Positions 20,489 through 33,780 of a DNA stretch of 64,000 nucleotides are shown one piece after another; the first letter of the stretch is position 1; every line of letters starts with the position of its first letter. Source of the DNA: Multifurca ochricompacta (Eukaryota; Basidiomycota; Agaricomycetes; Russulales; Russulaceae); assembly GCA_022496185.1 (NCBI GenBank), contig WTXG01000060.1:121609-185608 (forward strand), written 5' to 3'. The position numbers and the translations under genes are program-made. The notes under the pieces were generated by a model that saw nothing but the letters and a program-made list of their open reading frames with translations, had not been told where the DNA came from and made no database searches.

Positions 20489-22743
20489 ATGCCGAATCCC
20501 AGTACCCCACCTAACTCCAGAGACCCTCATCCTGGGACTACACTATCTCAAACAACCCCGTTGAAGAGAGATTTTCCAGGAAGTGAACACCATAATTCCG
20601 CACCATACCAAAAAGCTTCATCACGCTATAAAAACATGACATTTGACGCTTCTGAGAAGTTCGTCGGACCCATGCCTGTCCACACCTTCTTGGCCGAATT
20701 TCTTCCAAAGGCGCGCGAATCACGACCAACAAACCAAATCTTGTTTACCCACTCAACCGTCTCAAAAAATGAGAACGAATTTGCAAGTGCCTCTACCATC
20801 TGATATATATTTCTATGCTCACTCGTATCGTAGAGTAAAGCAATTGAGACGTCTGGCCTTTGTCCCAAACTGAAATTTGTCAACACCACCTCTTCTCCAG
20901 ATGGAGAATATCGTTTAAAACCTGACATCTCCATTTATTCCAACCTTCCGAATCACTCTTACTGGCACGAACACTCGGCTGGCTCCAAGAAGGCAAAGTT
21001 ATTAAATTGGAGAGCAGTTGACTTGTGGGTCGAGAACAAGGGGAAAGATGAGGACATATTCCTCTCACTTGAAGAGATGAGGAAAGACGAAAACAACTTG
21101 GAGAGCCATATACAATGGACACAAGCTGCATACAAAACCTGTGGCCAGTTAATTGCTTATGCATCGGCACTCCATCGCGCCCAATTTCGCATCTTTTCAT
21201 TTTCTGTCGTTCTTTTTGGTGATACTGGTCGGACCGGAGTGGAGTAATCTACACTGAGTTATTCAAATGGGCCGCCGAACCTGACACACTCTTTGAGTTT
21301 TTCTGGCGATTCAACTTCCTATCCGACGTCGACCGTGGTTTTGATACCACTGTTACTTCCGTACCTGATGACGAGGCGGAGGCAGCAATTTGCAAGTTGA
21401 AGACGTATGAGGGCTTGGAGAAAGTTAGGAAGGCGGATCTTCACAAGCTCTTAGTCCGGGATGATCACGCCATCGACGGGGAGCTCAGGTCATTCATCAC
21501 ACCAGGAGCGGTATGGTATACAGAGTCACTCTTTGGCCGGTCTACATTCGGATACATTGCCTACGAGGTCGCAAGCGCAAACCTTGTGTACGTCAAAGAT
21601 TTCTGGCGCACTAATCTCCCGAGCATTCAAAAGGAAGGTGATATATATCGGGAACTGCACGCCGCGCAAGTGGCTCACATAGCGAAGTTTGGCATGGCTG
21701 GCGACGTCCCATTATCACCTAAAGATTCCAATGTCGCCTTGTTCACCCCACAGAGGACAAGGACACAAGACTACTTGCAAGGTTCAGAAGGTGGACATAA
21801 CTGGTGTCCTGGTCGACCATCTGTGAATCCTTTTGTTCACTACTGACTTGTCTTGGAAACGCTCGGCAGGCCCCTGAATACATTCAGATCGACTCGGCAA
21901 TTGTGTGAGGTGATTCGAGACGCCATCGTGGGTAAAGAATATAATTTTGTTCTCGCACTATACATGATAAAGGATTAGTACAGCCCACTCTGCGGCGTAC
22001 GAGAGGACTGGAATGTTGCATCGAGACGTGAGTGCGGGTAACATCTTGATCGGCGAGGATGGCTGTGGGATATTGATCGACTGGGACTTGTCAAAACGGG
22101 TTACGAAAGGCGTCGAGGAGAAGGCGAGACAACATTCACGCACGGTATGTATCGCGTTAACGGATCCCAGATATTAGAAACTAATGGGGACAACATGTAG
22201 GGGACATGGCAATTTATTTCAACATGGCGTTTACTTGACCCTTCGTTTAGACCACATGAGGTTTCTGACGACCTAGAATCATTCTTCTGGGTGCTTGTAT
22301 ACGAGATTGCAAAGTGCAGGAGTCCTAGGAAGATGGATATGACAGCTGATATGCAATATGTGTTCGACATGCATTCGGATGTGGGTAGCGACGGCCTTGT
22401 CAGGGGTGGTCTTGGAAAATTTTCCTTTCTTCAAGGCGTTCCCATCACTCCTGGAGACATCGACATGTTCGTCGAAACTCCTTGTGCGGACATAATTGAG
22501 GAGTTGCGCACTCTTTTTCAAGACTTCTATCGCCATGTGCAGCCGCGGTACGAAGTATTCAAGGAATCCTTACCACGAATCAAGGCTAAACGAGCGAAAG
22601 ATCAACGAGTCCAGGATGCTCGCAACAAGCTTTGTTCTTCAGAATGGATACTGTCTCTCTTGGACCAGCACCTCGGTAGCACATGGGATGTAGACGACGA
22701 TGGAAGCTTGTGCAGGTATGAGCTTCGTCTGTATTCTAAGTAG
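20489..22743 (+). pseudogene. FunK1-type fungal protein kinase, disrupted
   Basis: Begins at ATG 20489, with FVGPMPVHTFLAEFLP typical of the FunK1 N-terminus. It continues with DIFLSLEEMRKDENN and DRSGVIYTELFKWAAEPDTLFEFFWRF, the catalytic loop GMLHRDVSAGNILI (near 22010-22050), LIDWDLSK in place of DFG, and DDLESFFWVLVY. Two short introns (about 21930-21985 and 22145-22200) join cleanly. Defects: stops near 20801 and 20834, a small deletion with frameshift near 21230, and a TGA at 21844-21846 inside VHY-LVLETLGRP, where related kinases have Arg. A basic C-terminal tail continues in another frame after 22743. Catalytic residues remain, but the reading frame does not. Confidence 0.8.
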
Positions 22744-22744
22744 A

Positions 22745-25641
22745 GATCGCAAGAAGCGCAAGGCGGCGGATGGTGACGAGGAGAAGACATTCAATGAAAG
22801 GCGTAAAGTGCGGTTTCCACCTGGACCTTGGATACAAGGCAACCATCGCCCTTCCGCTAGATCGTCCTTGGCTCTCAGTAGTGGGTATGACGTAGGAGTG
22901 GACGCAGGCTTACGATCGTCGATAAATCTCTTATGCATGCGTGCTTTTCTTTGCTATCCTTATTGCTCCATGCCAGTGAAGCATGTCCTAAGCGTTGTCT
23001 TCGGTCATTCCGGCCCATTCGGCACTCGCATTTCTCTACCTCCACTCTACACCACTCGTTGCCTCGTCCGTCCGTCCGTCTGCTTTGCCTAACTCGTAGG
23101 TCATTGCCATTGCACCAAGAAATCGCTCAGTATTGCCCTCGTTGCTGCTAGGCTGTGCCTCAATCTTTTATCTGTCGCCTTGTCCCTTTCCCTTTCACTC
23201 ACCCCATTGTGCCACCACCTTGGCTAGCTAGCTAGATGAATGTCACCCTGCTGCAATGTTACTTATTTAGTGTGCTTGTTTGAAGGATGGGTTATTGTAG
23301 TGCGTCATAAAAACACTTTTTATTGCTCAAATTCTTTCGACTTTTTTCGTTATTTTTACTACTCACCTTTTTCCATTCCATTTCTTCACTTATCCTTCTT
23401 CTTTATCTATACTTCTCTATCACTTGACGTTGTTTGGATTGTTACACATTACTGCATGTATTTAATGACCTGTGATAAACCTCTGAATATCATCATTTTG
23501 ACCTCCTTTAGTTGCATGTCATACAGTAAGCCTTCAAGCATAGCAAACGGCCTATGAAGCCTGCAAGGCTTCTCAACACACCCTCTCGGTTCTCCTCTCC
23601 TCTCTCTCCTTCTTGAGTGGTGTACAACCATGAGACTGTGTTGTTGGGGACTGGACAGCCAGGCTCCTGGTGGCCTGATGGTGATAAGATAATCCAAAGT
23701 GCATGGGATAACTGAATTAGAGACAATTCTACATTGCACGCACAACATGTTCCTTCATATCTTATCACAAGTAAATAGTTCTATTTTCTCTCTTTATTGT
23801 CACACTCTGTTTGTAGTATAAAAGGACTCAGTTCTAAACACTTTCACTTCTTCTTATCTTTACCATATTTAGCTAATACTATGTATTAGGCAGCTAAAAC
23901 CCTTTTTACAGCTGTGCTCACACATGTGAGTTCAATGCCCACAGAAGAGGGAAGAGAGGGAGGGAGATAGGAATGCCTCAGTGTGATGGACTGGCCGCCC
24001 GGATCTTGTCATATATATCACTCCGGCTCCGGCACTGGCTCCGGCTCCGGCACTCCTTCATCTCCCGCCTCGCATGTACAATCATTCGTTTTACAGGCAC
24101 CACACAATAATCATTCCTTCCAAACCACATTGGCAGTCTCTTATGTAGCACAAAACGAAAAACCCCATATTCTAACTTCAGAGAAGCTCAGCCTTTGGAA
24201 TAACAAGTGGAAGGAGGAATGCACAGAAGGGCACTCCCAGACACTCCACAATACACAGCGTTATTCGAGCCTCGTTGCAGCATCCAATTTTCGATCTTCC
24301 GCCATCTTCCGCCAGCAAGCAACACATTAAGATATAGAAACCTTAGGAAATCGATATTTCAGAGGTAAGTCAACATTGAGGAAAACTGACGCTGACACGA
24401 GAGGAAGTCCGCCACGCTCTGGACCTCACTAATGCCGCCAGGGCACAGAAATGATCACCAGAAAGTTCGGGGTCATTCAAAAACGCGTCATCCAGTTCTG
24501 CCTCTTGGTGTTGGGATATCTGCTGCCTACTCCTCATACGGCTCCTGGTGTAGTCTCACAATTTTGGCAATGTTATGGGCCATGAAGTTAAGACCTCCAG
24601 GGGTATACAAATGACTCAATTGCAAGGATTTTGCCAGTTCTGATGAGCCGACTAGAATACAGAAATTGTGATAAACCATGGTGGGAATTTGAACAGTACC
24701 GGTGACCCAGTGGGCGTTTAGCCGGAGGTGCACGTACCTATTTTTATTATTTTTTTATTTTTAAAAAAAAAAATCCAATTTCTATTCCGCATGCAGCTTC
24801 CTAAAGCAAGAGCGGTCGTATCTACTTTAGGTGCCTCAGTAAATACATTTGGGTGAGCCATAATGATAGTAGAATAAGTTAAACCACTACACATGTAAGA
24901 GGCCGTCAGAGTTAGTAATTAGTGGGGTTTGGTGGGAAAAAACCATTTTAATTCGGAGGTGGGTGGTTAAAGAACCCACCCGTTCGAATCGCACCTCCCT
25001 TACAATTTGATAGGTAAAACAATGTGTAATTGACCCGCCAAACGATTACTACAGGTCAAACTCCTTCGACTTTATAGGGGTCCACCCTCTTCACACGGTT
25101 GTACTTTCCCATTCTTGGTTCACATAGCTTCGACATCTACAGAGAGCTATTCGTGTATGGAGGTGTATGGAGGTGTTAGGCATTGCGCACTTCTGAACAC
25201 GTGAGGCACTGACCTGAACCGGCACGTCGGCCGTCTTAACCGCACTACGCGAAATATATTTCGGCTCACAATTAAAAACAGTGCGCTAGACGGCGATTAA
25301 AAGATATTTCTGTGATCAAATATCATGCTGTCTTTATGGAAAAGAAATGTGAAATTCGCTGTCTCTCAAAAGGTCGGCCTTTGTCACGGAAAGAAACGGA
25401 ATATAAGGCTTGATACCGAAACAAGTCGCCGTCCCTGAGCAAATGTAAGTGACATCGGAATCAATTGCCAGACAGGTGCCGCGAGTGCCCTGCCAGGGCA
25501 GACTTCATCAGTTGGTTCCTGCTCAATCTTGGTCCTCCAGAGAAAAAGACCGGGAATGTCTTGGACAATGGAACAGCTTAAGCTGAGGCCTCCACATATA
25601 AAGTAGGCCTGCTTCCAATCATCATAACCACACCGCCTAGC
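22745..25641. other. Gene-poor stretch with a solo-LTR-like repeat; subtilase upstream region
   Basis: No convincing host gene. It contains the 3' remnant of the kinase (to about 22940), a solo-LTR-like repeat (23639-23910), a GGCTCC-rich simple repeat (24019-24055), an A/T run (24738-24775) and a tRNA-like fold (24944-24990, rejected). A TATA box (CATATAAAG, 25594-25602) precedes the subtilase start. Confidence 0.5.
23639..23910 (+). repeat. Solo-LTR-like repeat
   Basis: Starts TGTTGTTGGGGACTGG, has an internal TATA (GTATAAAAGG) and ends TTTTTACA. About 230 bp align with 26852-27110 (shared GGACTGGACA, CAACATGTTCCTTCA, CACAAGTAAATAGT). The TSD is not clear. Confidence 0.55.
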
Positions 25642-25952
25642 ATGCTCTCCATTTCACTCCTCTCCCTCTCCCTCTCCTTGGCCGCTTCCACATGGGCTAC
25701 TCCACTTTCTACCGGCTATCACTATGATGCACGCAAAGACTGTCCTTTTGGCCTTGCACCCCTTTTCACAGCAGCTCATGAAGCTCCTTACGGACTCGTC
25801 AACAATTCATACATCGTCATGTTCAAGAAGGGTCTGTCGCCTGTCGCTATGGGCAATCACCTCAACTTCCTCCAGTCAGCACACTCCGAGGACCCTCTCT
25901 TAGAATGCGATAATGGCCTCCGTCACGTGTTCGACAGTCATATCAAGGGTTA
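25642..25952 (+). pseudogene. Subtilisin-like serine protease, exon 1 (signal peptide and propeptide)
   Basis: The ATG at 25642 starts a signal peptide (LSLSLSLAASTWA), followed by an I9-type inhibitor propeptide (NNSYIVMFKKGLS, HLNFLQSAH). The frame is cut after HIKG plus two bases by a TA-flanked TIR element, and resumes exactly at 44485. Without the inserts the gene would be 1413 coding nt, 470 aa, one intron. As it stands, the product would be a truncated secreted fragment running into transposon sequence (stop at 26044-26046). Confidence 0.9.
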
Positions 25953-26052
25953 CATCAGGAAAATGACATTTGCTAGAATGACTAGAATGACTAGAATGGC
26001 TGGAATGGCTAGGGCGCCAGATTGTGTTTACTATATGTGGGAATAGCAGTGC

Positions 26053-26691
26053 TTTTTTAAATTTATTTGAATCAATTCTATTATGCGCTTGCGGGACAGT
26101 GCCCAATTGTGCAGCCACATCAGGGTACAATGTAGCTACTAATTACTACGAACAATGAGGGAGTCGACACAAAGTCATGGTGGAAAACCCATAAGGAAAA
26201 ACCGAAGTAGTTTTCTAAAGTAGAGAGGCCACAGGGAAAAACAGAGGCTGTTCACCAAAGCCAGAGAGAAAAAGGAACTTACTGGTCACCAAATTCCCCC
26301 CAAATCAGGCTGGCTTGTGAGGGCAAAGGGAGGTAATGGGCTTGGGGAAGGCCCGCATGTCCTGGAGGAACTCCAGCAGGTTGCCAACATGTCCACGATG
26401 GTTGAAGACTTGAGTAAGGTTGCCCAGGTCCTGAAAGGTAAGCATCCAATACACCCGAGCTTGAATGTACAGGGGGCATTCAAGGAGGACATGCACAAAT
26501 GTCGCCAAGGAAGTGTCATCGCAGGGGCAGGTGTGAGAGGAGACTGGGAGGGAGGGGTGAAAGCACTCCTGGTATTCAGCAAGAAAGGCATGGCCTGTGG
26601 CGAGGCACATGGCAGTGGAGCAGGTGCAACGTGTGAAAGGGACCTCATGCTTCTTAGTAGGTGCCATCCAAAGGGGATGATTAGACCCATC
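26053..26691 (-). mobile_element. 5'-truncated LINE tail, second copy
   Basis: T-run at 26053. TSD TGGGAATAGCAGTGC (26038-26052) and TGGGAATAGCAGCGC (26692-26706), one difference. The minus-strand frame encodes the LINE C-terminus: CTCSTAMCLATGHAFLAEYQECF, then LLECPLYIQARVYW, a zinc-binding-like end. It is inserted near the start of an LTR-like repeat (TGTGGGAATAGCAG). Confidence 0.85.
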
Positions 26692-26706
26692 TGGGAATAG
26701 CAGCGC

Positions 26707-27205
26707 GCATGCAGCATGAATCAATACCAGAGATGCCAGGCCAGACTAACTATCATACTTCCAATACACATATTCTAATAAGACAGACTACTGTGCACAA
26801 CAGTCTGAATGGCCACAAATTTATTGAGACAGGCCAGTAGCTACCGTATTGGTGGGACTGGACAACCGGGCTCAATTAGCAATTAGATCATTCAAAGTGA
26901 GTCAGTGAGTCAGATAACCGATTCAGAGACAATTATTACACACTGCATGCACAACATGTTCCTTCAAATCTTGTCACAAGTAAATAGTATTATTTTTTCT
27001 CTCTTTATTTCACACTCTTTTTTTGGTTTTAAAGGACTATTTTCTGTAAGCATTCACTTCAGTTTTGACAACATTAACATTACTTTATCTTATCTGCTGC
27101 GTAAATAAAAGATAATAATAATAATAATTATTATTATATAGTTCCCCTTATCTGCACTCAACACGCTCTTTGGTTTGGTTTGCCATTGAGTGTGAGTGTG
27201 GGAAC
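26707..27205 (+). repeat. LTR-like remnant flanking CopA
   Basis: CATGAATCAATACCAGAGATGCC resembles the CopA LTR start region, and 26852-27110 resembles the repeat at 23639. An (AAT/ATT) simple repeat forms a palindrome at 27112-27140. The remainder to 27205 is unassigned. Confidence 0.45.
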
Positions 27206-27515
27206 TGTTGGAAGTGCAGCCATAGCACGCAATCAATTGATACCGGAGATGGCAGCCCGAGTCCAATCACTACCGTATCAACGCAACGCAATATTCAGAG
27301 CACGCGGGTCGTGCAATTTTCCTTTATCATAAAGACTCAGTAGTGTAGTTAGAAACCTCAGTCTTTCTATTCCAAAGACTGAGGTCAGTACTCTCTGTGT
27401 TACAGCTACATTATTACTTTACTGATTCATTGTGTAGCTACGCATTTATAGGTATTAACAAATCATATAGTCTTTCTATTCCAAAGACTGAGCTACACAT
27501 TTATAGCTCGCTACA
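27206..27515 (+). repeat. CopA 5' LTR
   Basis: 310 bp, with two copies of TTTCTATTCCAAAGACTGAG. 97% like the right LTR. Confidence 0.93.
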
Positions 27516-27585
27516 GATTATGAGACCTGAGTTGCTCTAAATCAAATCAGAACACACCAGACAGAAAACCACCACACTCTAAGCA

Positions 27586-30500
27586 ATGAGTTCCCCGACC
27601 AGCGCAGCGGCACCCAAAGTAGCAGCAGCAGCATCTGCGGCAAACTCAAAAGGAGCACATCAATATGACATACCTCACTTGGAAGACGATGGTGGAAACT
27701 TCACATTCTGGAAGTACAGAGTTCAGATGGTCCTGAAACTGTGAAGATTGTGGTCTGTGGTTGATGGATCAGAGCCTCAGCCAGATGCCACAGCACCTCC
27801 TGAAGAACAGGAGGAATGGGCACTCAAAGATAGCGAAGCACAAGCACAAATATCGTTGATGCTCAAGGACAAACCCCTGAGTACAGTCCTGTATGTGAAG
27901 ACGGCCAAGGAATGCTGGGAGAAGTTATCAGTCCGTTATGAAGGCAAAGGAGAACAGAAGATCGTTTACCTTATCAACGACGTATTCTGTTCCACCCTCT
28001 TGGACACAGAATCCCTCGAGCCCCAGATAAATGCCATTGTCAGGGCTGCCCATACCATATCCAACATCGGCTTGCCACTGGATGACAAGCTCGTTGCTTT
28101 TGCAATCATCTCCTCACTCCCAACCTCCCTATCCACTCTAAAAACCATCCTTTCTACAGCCAACCCCTCTTCCCTTACCGTTGAGCATGTCAAGTCACAA
28201 ATAATTCTCGATGAACAACGCTGCGTTCAAGAATCGGGCCTTGGAGTGACTGCTTACTTCACGCGCTCGGCAAATACAGCTAAAAAGGGAAAAGAAAAGT
28301 CAGAAGAGGAGAAGACAAAGAAACGCTGCACTCACTGTAAGAAGCGTGGCCATGTGGTGGAAGAGTGTTGGAAACTGGAGAAGGAAAATGAGGCCAAAGC
28401 GAGCAGCACCGGAGATGATACGCAGAAACCCCCAAATGCTACAGCCAAAGTCGCATTTACTGGAGGCCAGGCACCTGCCAGCGACAGTGCACCGCAAGGG
28501 GACGGCCCCATACTCCTGTTCAAAGTGCTACAAGCCCTATCATCACGCATCGATCTCAATCAGTGATGGATCATCGACTCTGGAGCATCACGTACCATGT
28601 GCTCCCATCGGAACTGGTTTTTCAATTTCAAAACACTCACCAATCCAGTAAAAATTGTCTTAGGCAACAACAGCAGTATCCTCGGCACCAGGATCAGTCG
28701 CATCCATGTCTGAATGATGGCAAATGGAAAGTGGAGTGATGCCATTCTCCAAGATGTCCTATATGTCCCAGAACTGCACGGAAACTTGTTATCTGTTGCC
28801 CAACTTGCCAGTCGCGGAGCCGATGTGCGTTTTACCAAGAACTCCTGTCAGATCTACAGTCAGACTGGAGTGCTTACCTGTGAGGGCCACCTCGAAGGCA
28901 ACCTCTACACGATGGATGCCCACACCGTAGCTCCGGAGAGAGTCCAGATCGCTCAGGTCAATGTTTTCCCAGTTGAAGGAGCCAAGGATAATGATGTAGC
29001 TTTGGTCGCAAGACACTCAGTGGCGAAAGCTGACCTACACACCTGGCACTGCCGCCTCAGCCATCTAAATGTCGATGCTGTTCTCCAAATGATGCGAAAG
29101 GGGATGGTTAAGGGGATGGACATTACCTCAAAAACCAGTCCACCTGTCCTCTGCGAACCGTGCCTCAAAGGGAAGCAAACATGTACTGAGATCCAGAGGG
29201 AAACTGGGACCAGATCAACCCAAGTCCTAGGGCGAATCTTCTCGGACGTCTGTGGCAAGATGCCGCAACGATCTCACCAAGGATTTGAATATTTCGTCAC
29301 CTGGGTGGATGATAAGTCCCGAAGAGTTTTTGTCACCAGCCTGCGCGAAAAATCCGAAGTGACTCACCATCTACAACACTTTGTAGCTCATGCAGAAGTC
29401 GAAACAGGTCAGCGAGTAAGAGTGCTGCACACGGATGGAGGGGGCGAATACATCGCCACCGCGGCCCAGAGGTTCCTACAAGACAAAGGCATCAAACACG
29501 AAATGATGACGCCAGACACACCTCAGCATAATGGAGTCGCAGAGCGCATGAACTGGATGCTTCTTGATAAAGTCCGGACGATGCTCATTGATGCGGATTT
29601 GCCTGACACTTACTGGTACGACGCTTTAGAGTATGCAGCTTATCTGCACAATGTCACACCCACCTGCGCCCTGGAGGACTCCACCCCTGATGAAGCTTGG
29701 AGTGGCAATAAACCTGACGTTTCCCGTTTGTGTGTTTTCGGCTGCAGAGTGTTTGTGCACATCCCAGCGAAGTATTGCACCAAGCTCGGTGCGTGGTCCA
29801 TCTTGTGCACATTCTTGGGGTATGCTCAGAGTCGCAAAGCTTATCATCTAGTGCATCGCCCAACGGGCCGTTTCTACAAGTCGCGCGACGTCGTATTCAA
29901 TGAAGGGGGGCCAGCCAGTGAAAGAGTCGTCATTGAATTCAACGATACAGAGCCCAGTGAGGGCGATAAAAACAAAAACATTATAGAGCCGCTACCTAAT
30001 ACACCAGTGCAAAACCCTAGCCAACTTCAGCAAAGTAGCGACAGCGAAGTAGAAAGTGCACTCACAGAGACCCCCGCATCCGCACTGACATCGACACCAA
30101 TGCCTATCACCACCCGACCAAAGTGAACCATGCGCCCCCCTATCCGCGACAATGACCCTCGTTACTCTGTTAGTTCCTACAAAACAAAAGGGAACCCTAC
30201 AGAGCAAGCCAACATCGCACAACCTGAGTTAGCAAGTGACCCACGCACCTTCAAAGAAGCTATGGCGTGACTTGACGCTGGCAAATGGGAAGCTGCTTGC
30301 CAGGAAGAGATGCGATCGTTCGAGGCCATGGGAGTGTACAAAGTTGTCGAACGTCCCACAGGGTGCAAGGTGGTTGGCAGCAAATGGGTGTTCCACACGA
30401 AGCGTGGGCCAACTGGAGAGGTCTTGAGGCACAAGGCTCGTATTGTCGCACAGGGATTCACTCAAGTCGAGGGAGTCGACTATGATGAAACATTCGCCCC

Positions 30501-31303
30501 AGTGGCAAAGTTTGCATCGCTTCGCGCAATCCTTGCACTAGCGACTGAATACAACCTGGAAGTTCACCAAATGGATGTGAAGTCAGCATACCTGAATGGC
30601 GAACTAAAGGAAGAAATTTACATGGAGCCACCTCCCGGTTTTGACATTCCCGAGGGGATGGTACTCCAACTTATCAAGGCAGTCTACGGAACAAAGCAAG
30701 GCGGCCGCGTCTGGTATCAAGACATCAGAGCTAAGCTTGAAAACATAGGATACCAACGCACCGAAGCCGACCATGCAGTTTTTGTCCGCCACAGAAACGC
30801 AAAGTCCTCTATCATTGCTCTCTACGTTGACAACATCACCATGGTGTCGAAGGACCTAAAGGAGATCAATGAAGACAAAGAGGCACTCGGAAATGCCTAT
30901 GAGATGACTGACCTGGGTGAAATCACCTGGATTCTTGGGATGCACATCATGTGCGACTGCGAGGCCGGATGGATGGCGCTCTCCCAAGAAAAATATATCG
31001 AAGAAATCTTGACGTGTTTTGGCAAATCTGATGTGTGACCCATTAGCACCCCCACCCTCGCAAACGAGCATCTAAGGAAACTCGACTCACCAACAGTTGA
31101 CGTCAAAAGGTACCAGCAAGCAATCGGCACCTTGATGTACCCTATGCTCGGCACCCATCCTGACCTAGCATACACTATTGCAGTGCTCGGGAGGCATGCT
31201 GCGAACCCTGGGGAAGAGCATCAGCAAGCTCTAAACCGCGCTTTCCGTTACCTTAGAGCTACGAGTGGCGCAAAGCTTGTCTTCAAACGTGACACACCTA
31301 AGG
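27586..31303 (+). pseudogene. CopA gag-pol, 5' part
   Basis: ATG at 27586. One frame to the CopC insertion, broken only by TGA codons at 27742, 28564, 28711, 30124, 30268 and 31036. Order: gag (UBN2-like); zinc knuckle CTHCKKRGHVVEEC (near 28325); protease IIDSGASRTM (28570); GAG-pre-integrase WHCRLSHLNVDAVL to CLKGKQT; integrase FSDVCGK, HTDGGGEY, NGVAERMN; and reverse transcriptase with LYVDNITMVS (YVDD changed to YVDN). Close relative of CopB, whose frame has Arg at four of these TGA positions. No frameshift before 31303. Confidence 0.9.
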
Positions 31304-31801
31304 TGTTGAACACAGAAGATGTTCGGTGATGCTTCAGGCATCAGGTGATTAGATTAGCTACTTTGTAGATTAGATTAGATACCGGAGTCTCGGACTTTTT
31401 ACACTATAATTATTACTTTCTTTCTCACATTCCGCAGTAGCTGACTGATACACCAGATAACATGTGATTTCTGTAGTAGCCAATAGCTTTACTCCTCATG
31501 TTTATTGTTTGGACTTTGTCCGGCACTTGAGGACTTATTCCCAGTGCACAGACCATCCCTTGGATAGTATATAAGGGTGTCTGTTTCATCTCTTACACTT
31601 CAGAGTTTCTTCTACCTCTGAAGTGTAAGTTGTCCTCTCTACTATCATCACTACCTTAGACTAACTCTGTATATAGAACTTGTCTTTATAGGTGTGTAGT
31701 ATAGTAATATAGAGTTTCTTCTACCTCTGAAGTAACTTGTCTTTATAGCCTTACACACTAACACTTACAGTCAGTATGCTGTGCCACATGCCTGTTTCAC
31801 A
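31304..31801 (+). repeat. CopC 5' LTR
   Basis: 498 bp, TGTTGAACAC to GTTTCACA. A TATA box (AGTATATAAGGG) lies near 31567. Repeated TTTCTTCTACCTCTGAAGT blocks follow. Confidence 0.93.
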
Positions 31802-32682
31802 GGTTATGGGCCCTGGGCTTGCTTTACTGATCTGTTTCTTCTTTTGATCAGTCCAACCTTTCTTCAAGCTCACAGCTTCAAGACTTCGTCTTTCCCAATC
31901 ACAGTCACAGTGAGCTTCGATTTTATTTCTCTTGCCCTTAACTGTCCACAAGGTGGTGTGCTTCATGTGCCCACCTTGATCTGTTGGCTAGTCCCTCAGG
32001 GGATTCTTGCAAAAGGTGATGAGGGACCCTAAGTGGGTGAAACACCTTGAGTTCCTCATGTGCGCTCTAAGTAAATAGTATTCTTAGAAGTAGCTGGGTT
32101 TTCGTCCCATCCATAGTCTTAGTAGGCCGCTTGCCCAAAGGCTTGGGGCTATAGGTTCAGTCAATGCTTGGCTCGATCCGTAAGCCAGGTTTAGCGACCT
32201 GCAGGTAGAGTTTAGGGTCTAGAACAAGGCATGGGTAGTCATTCCCATGATGCTTGGGCTCGATACAAGTAGGCTTGAACTACTATAGTATTTACACAGT
32301 AGCTAGAGGTTTTGTCTCTGGGCAGGAGTACCCACTGCTTTCATTGGGGGTTCGCCCCAACCAGAGGAAACCAATAGTCTACTATAGTCATGGCCCCAAT
32401 CATCTAGGGCTTAATCATGGACTCCACCACCAGCACTAGAGGAAGGGCTCTATACCCTTTGTCTCTAGTGGAACTTGCGGTTGGCTCCTCCATGACATGA
32501 CTCCCCATCTATTTACACAACGTCCCCCTGATGTGGGCTTAGGACTTGTTGTAGATGGCGCTAGATAGTCTACTATACTACTTAGAAGTCGCACATCAGA
32601 GGCAGGACTTTTTTAAGTTCTGAAGCATAGCGCCACAGAATGGACGGGCCCTCTTAAATGAGACCTGGACAACTGGTTCTAA

Positions 32683-33780
32683 TTGCTCCTTGGAACCAGG
32701 ATCAAACCTTTTTTAAATCATCTCAATGTCTTCCATTGTCTTCCCCCCACTTTCAAGTTCGACAAACTTGATGGCTCCAATTGGCAGCAATGGTCTGTGT
32801 CTTTCACAGCCTTGCTGAGGATAAATGGGATGAAGAGGCACATCACACATGATGCCCCTGAATTCCTGAATGCTCCCAAGCCAGAGGATGGAGAAAAGGA
32901 TGACGAGTACGCCAAACGCTTCGCACTCTGGTCGGAGCCCATGTACGTGGAATGGAACAGGGTGGAGGAAGTCCTTATGGGAGTTCTGGTGATGGTCACA
33001 TTGCCAGAAACATACTCCCAGATTGCCTCTGACAGAACTTATCCTTCTGTCAATGCCAAGTATGAGCGTTTGGAATTGCTCTATGGCTCAGTGGGTAGCA
33101 TGGCCACCTACAACTTGTGGTGTTCTGTATCCTCCTTCCGCTTGGAAGAAGGAAAGCAATTCAGACCCCAGTTGCAGTGTGTGTTGGATGTGAGGAGTAC
33201 CTCAAGGAAAATGGGATGGAGATCTCTGATCTCCAGTGAGCTTTATTTTGCTCCAATCCCTACCTCCATCCTACATGCCATTGCTGGCTCTATCCTGGCG
33301 TCAGGTCCTCCTGACCGTCTTTCACCTCAGGACCTTGTTCAAAGGTTCCTTAATGAGGAAAGTCGACTAGCCGGCCCCGCAGGAAGTGGTGTTGGGGCTG
33401 CCCTTAACAAGGCAGCCCATGTCAACAAAAATAAAAATAAAAAACAAGTATCATTCACACCACACCTGCAGGTGCATCATCGTCCAATGATGTCACCTGC
33501 TTCTATTGCCAGAAGCCGGGCCACAAGGCTAATGAATGTCGGCAAAGGAAACAGGACAGAGCCAATGCTGATGCAGGCAAGAAGGGCAACAAGAGGAAGG
33601 GGCAAGGCCCCAGTGTACAAAATAACTCCACACAAGTAGCTACCGTAGTTAATGGTAGTGGAGAATACAGGAGGTGCATGAGACACCTCGCATTTCACTT
33701 TATATGATGACGAGCATACGCAAGAAGTCGATGATGGCAGCAATCCTTGGATGATGGACAGTGGAGCCACCACTCACTTT
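32683..33780 (+). pseudogene. CopC gag and protease start
   Basis: Gag reads FKFDKLDGSNWQQWSVSFTALLRI. The likely start ATG (about 32727) is one base out of frame, across a C-run. A frameshift near 33455 puts the zinc knuckle CFYCQKPGHKANEC (33497-33540) in another frame. Protease motif MMDSGATTHFT is near 33755. Confidence 0.82.

Noticed and set aside
20626..20934. 102-codon minus-strand frame
   Set aside because: Antisense to the FunK1 kinase remnant.
24019..24055. GGCTCC-rich tandem repeat as a possible CRISPR-like or coding repeat
   Set aside because: Simple-sequence repeat, no spacers, no nearby cas-like genes, eukaryotic context.
24944..24990. tRNA-like sequence with GTTCGAATC and GGAGGTG/CACCTCC pairing
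   Set aside because: The T-stem does not pair, no D-arm is present and the anticodon arm is not credible; at most a degenerate tRNA-derived repeat.
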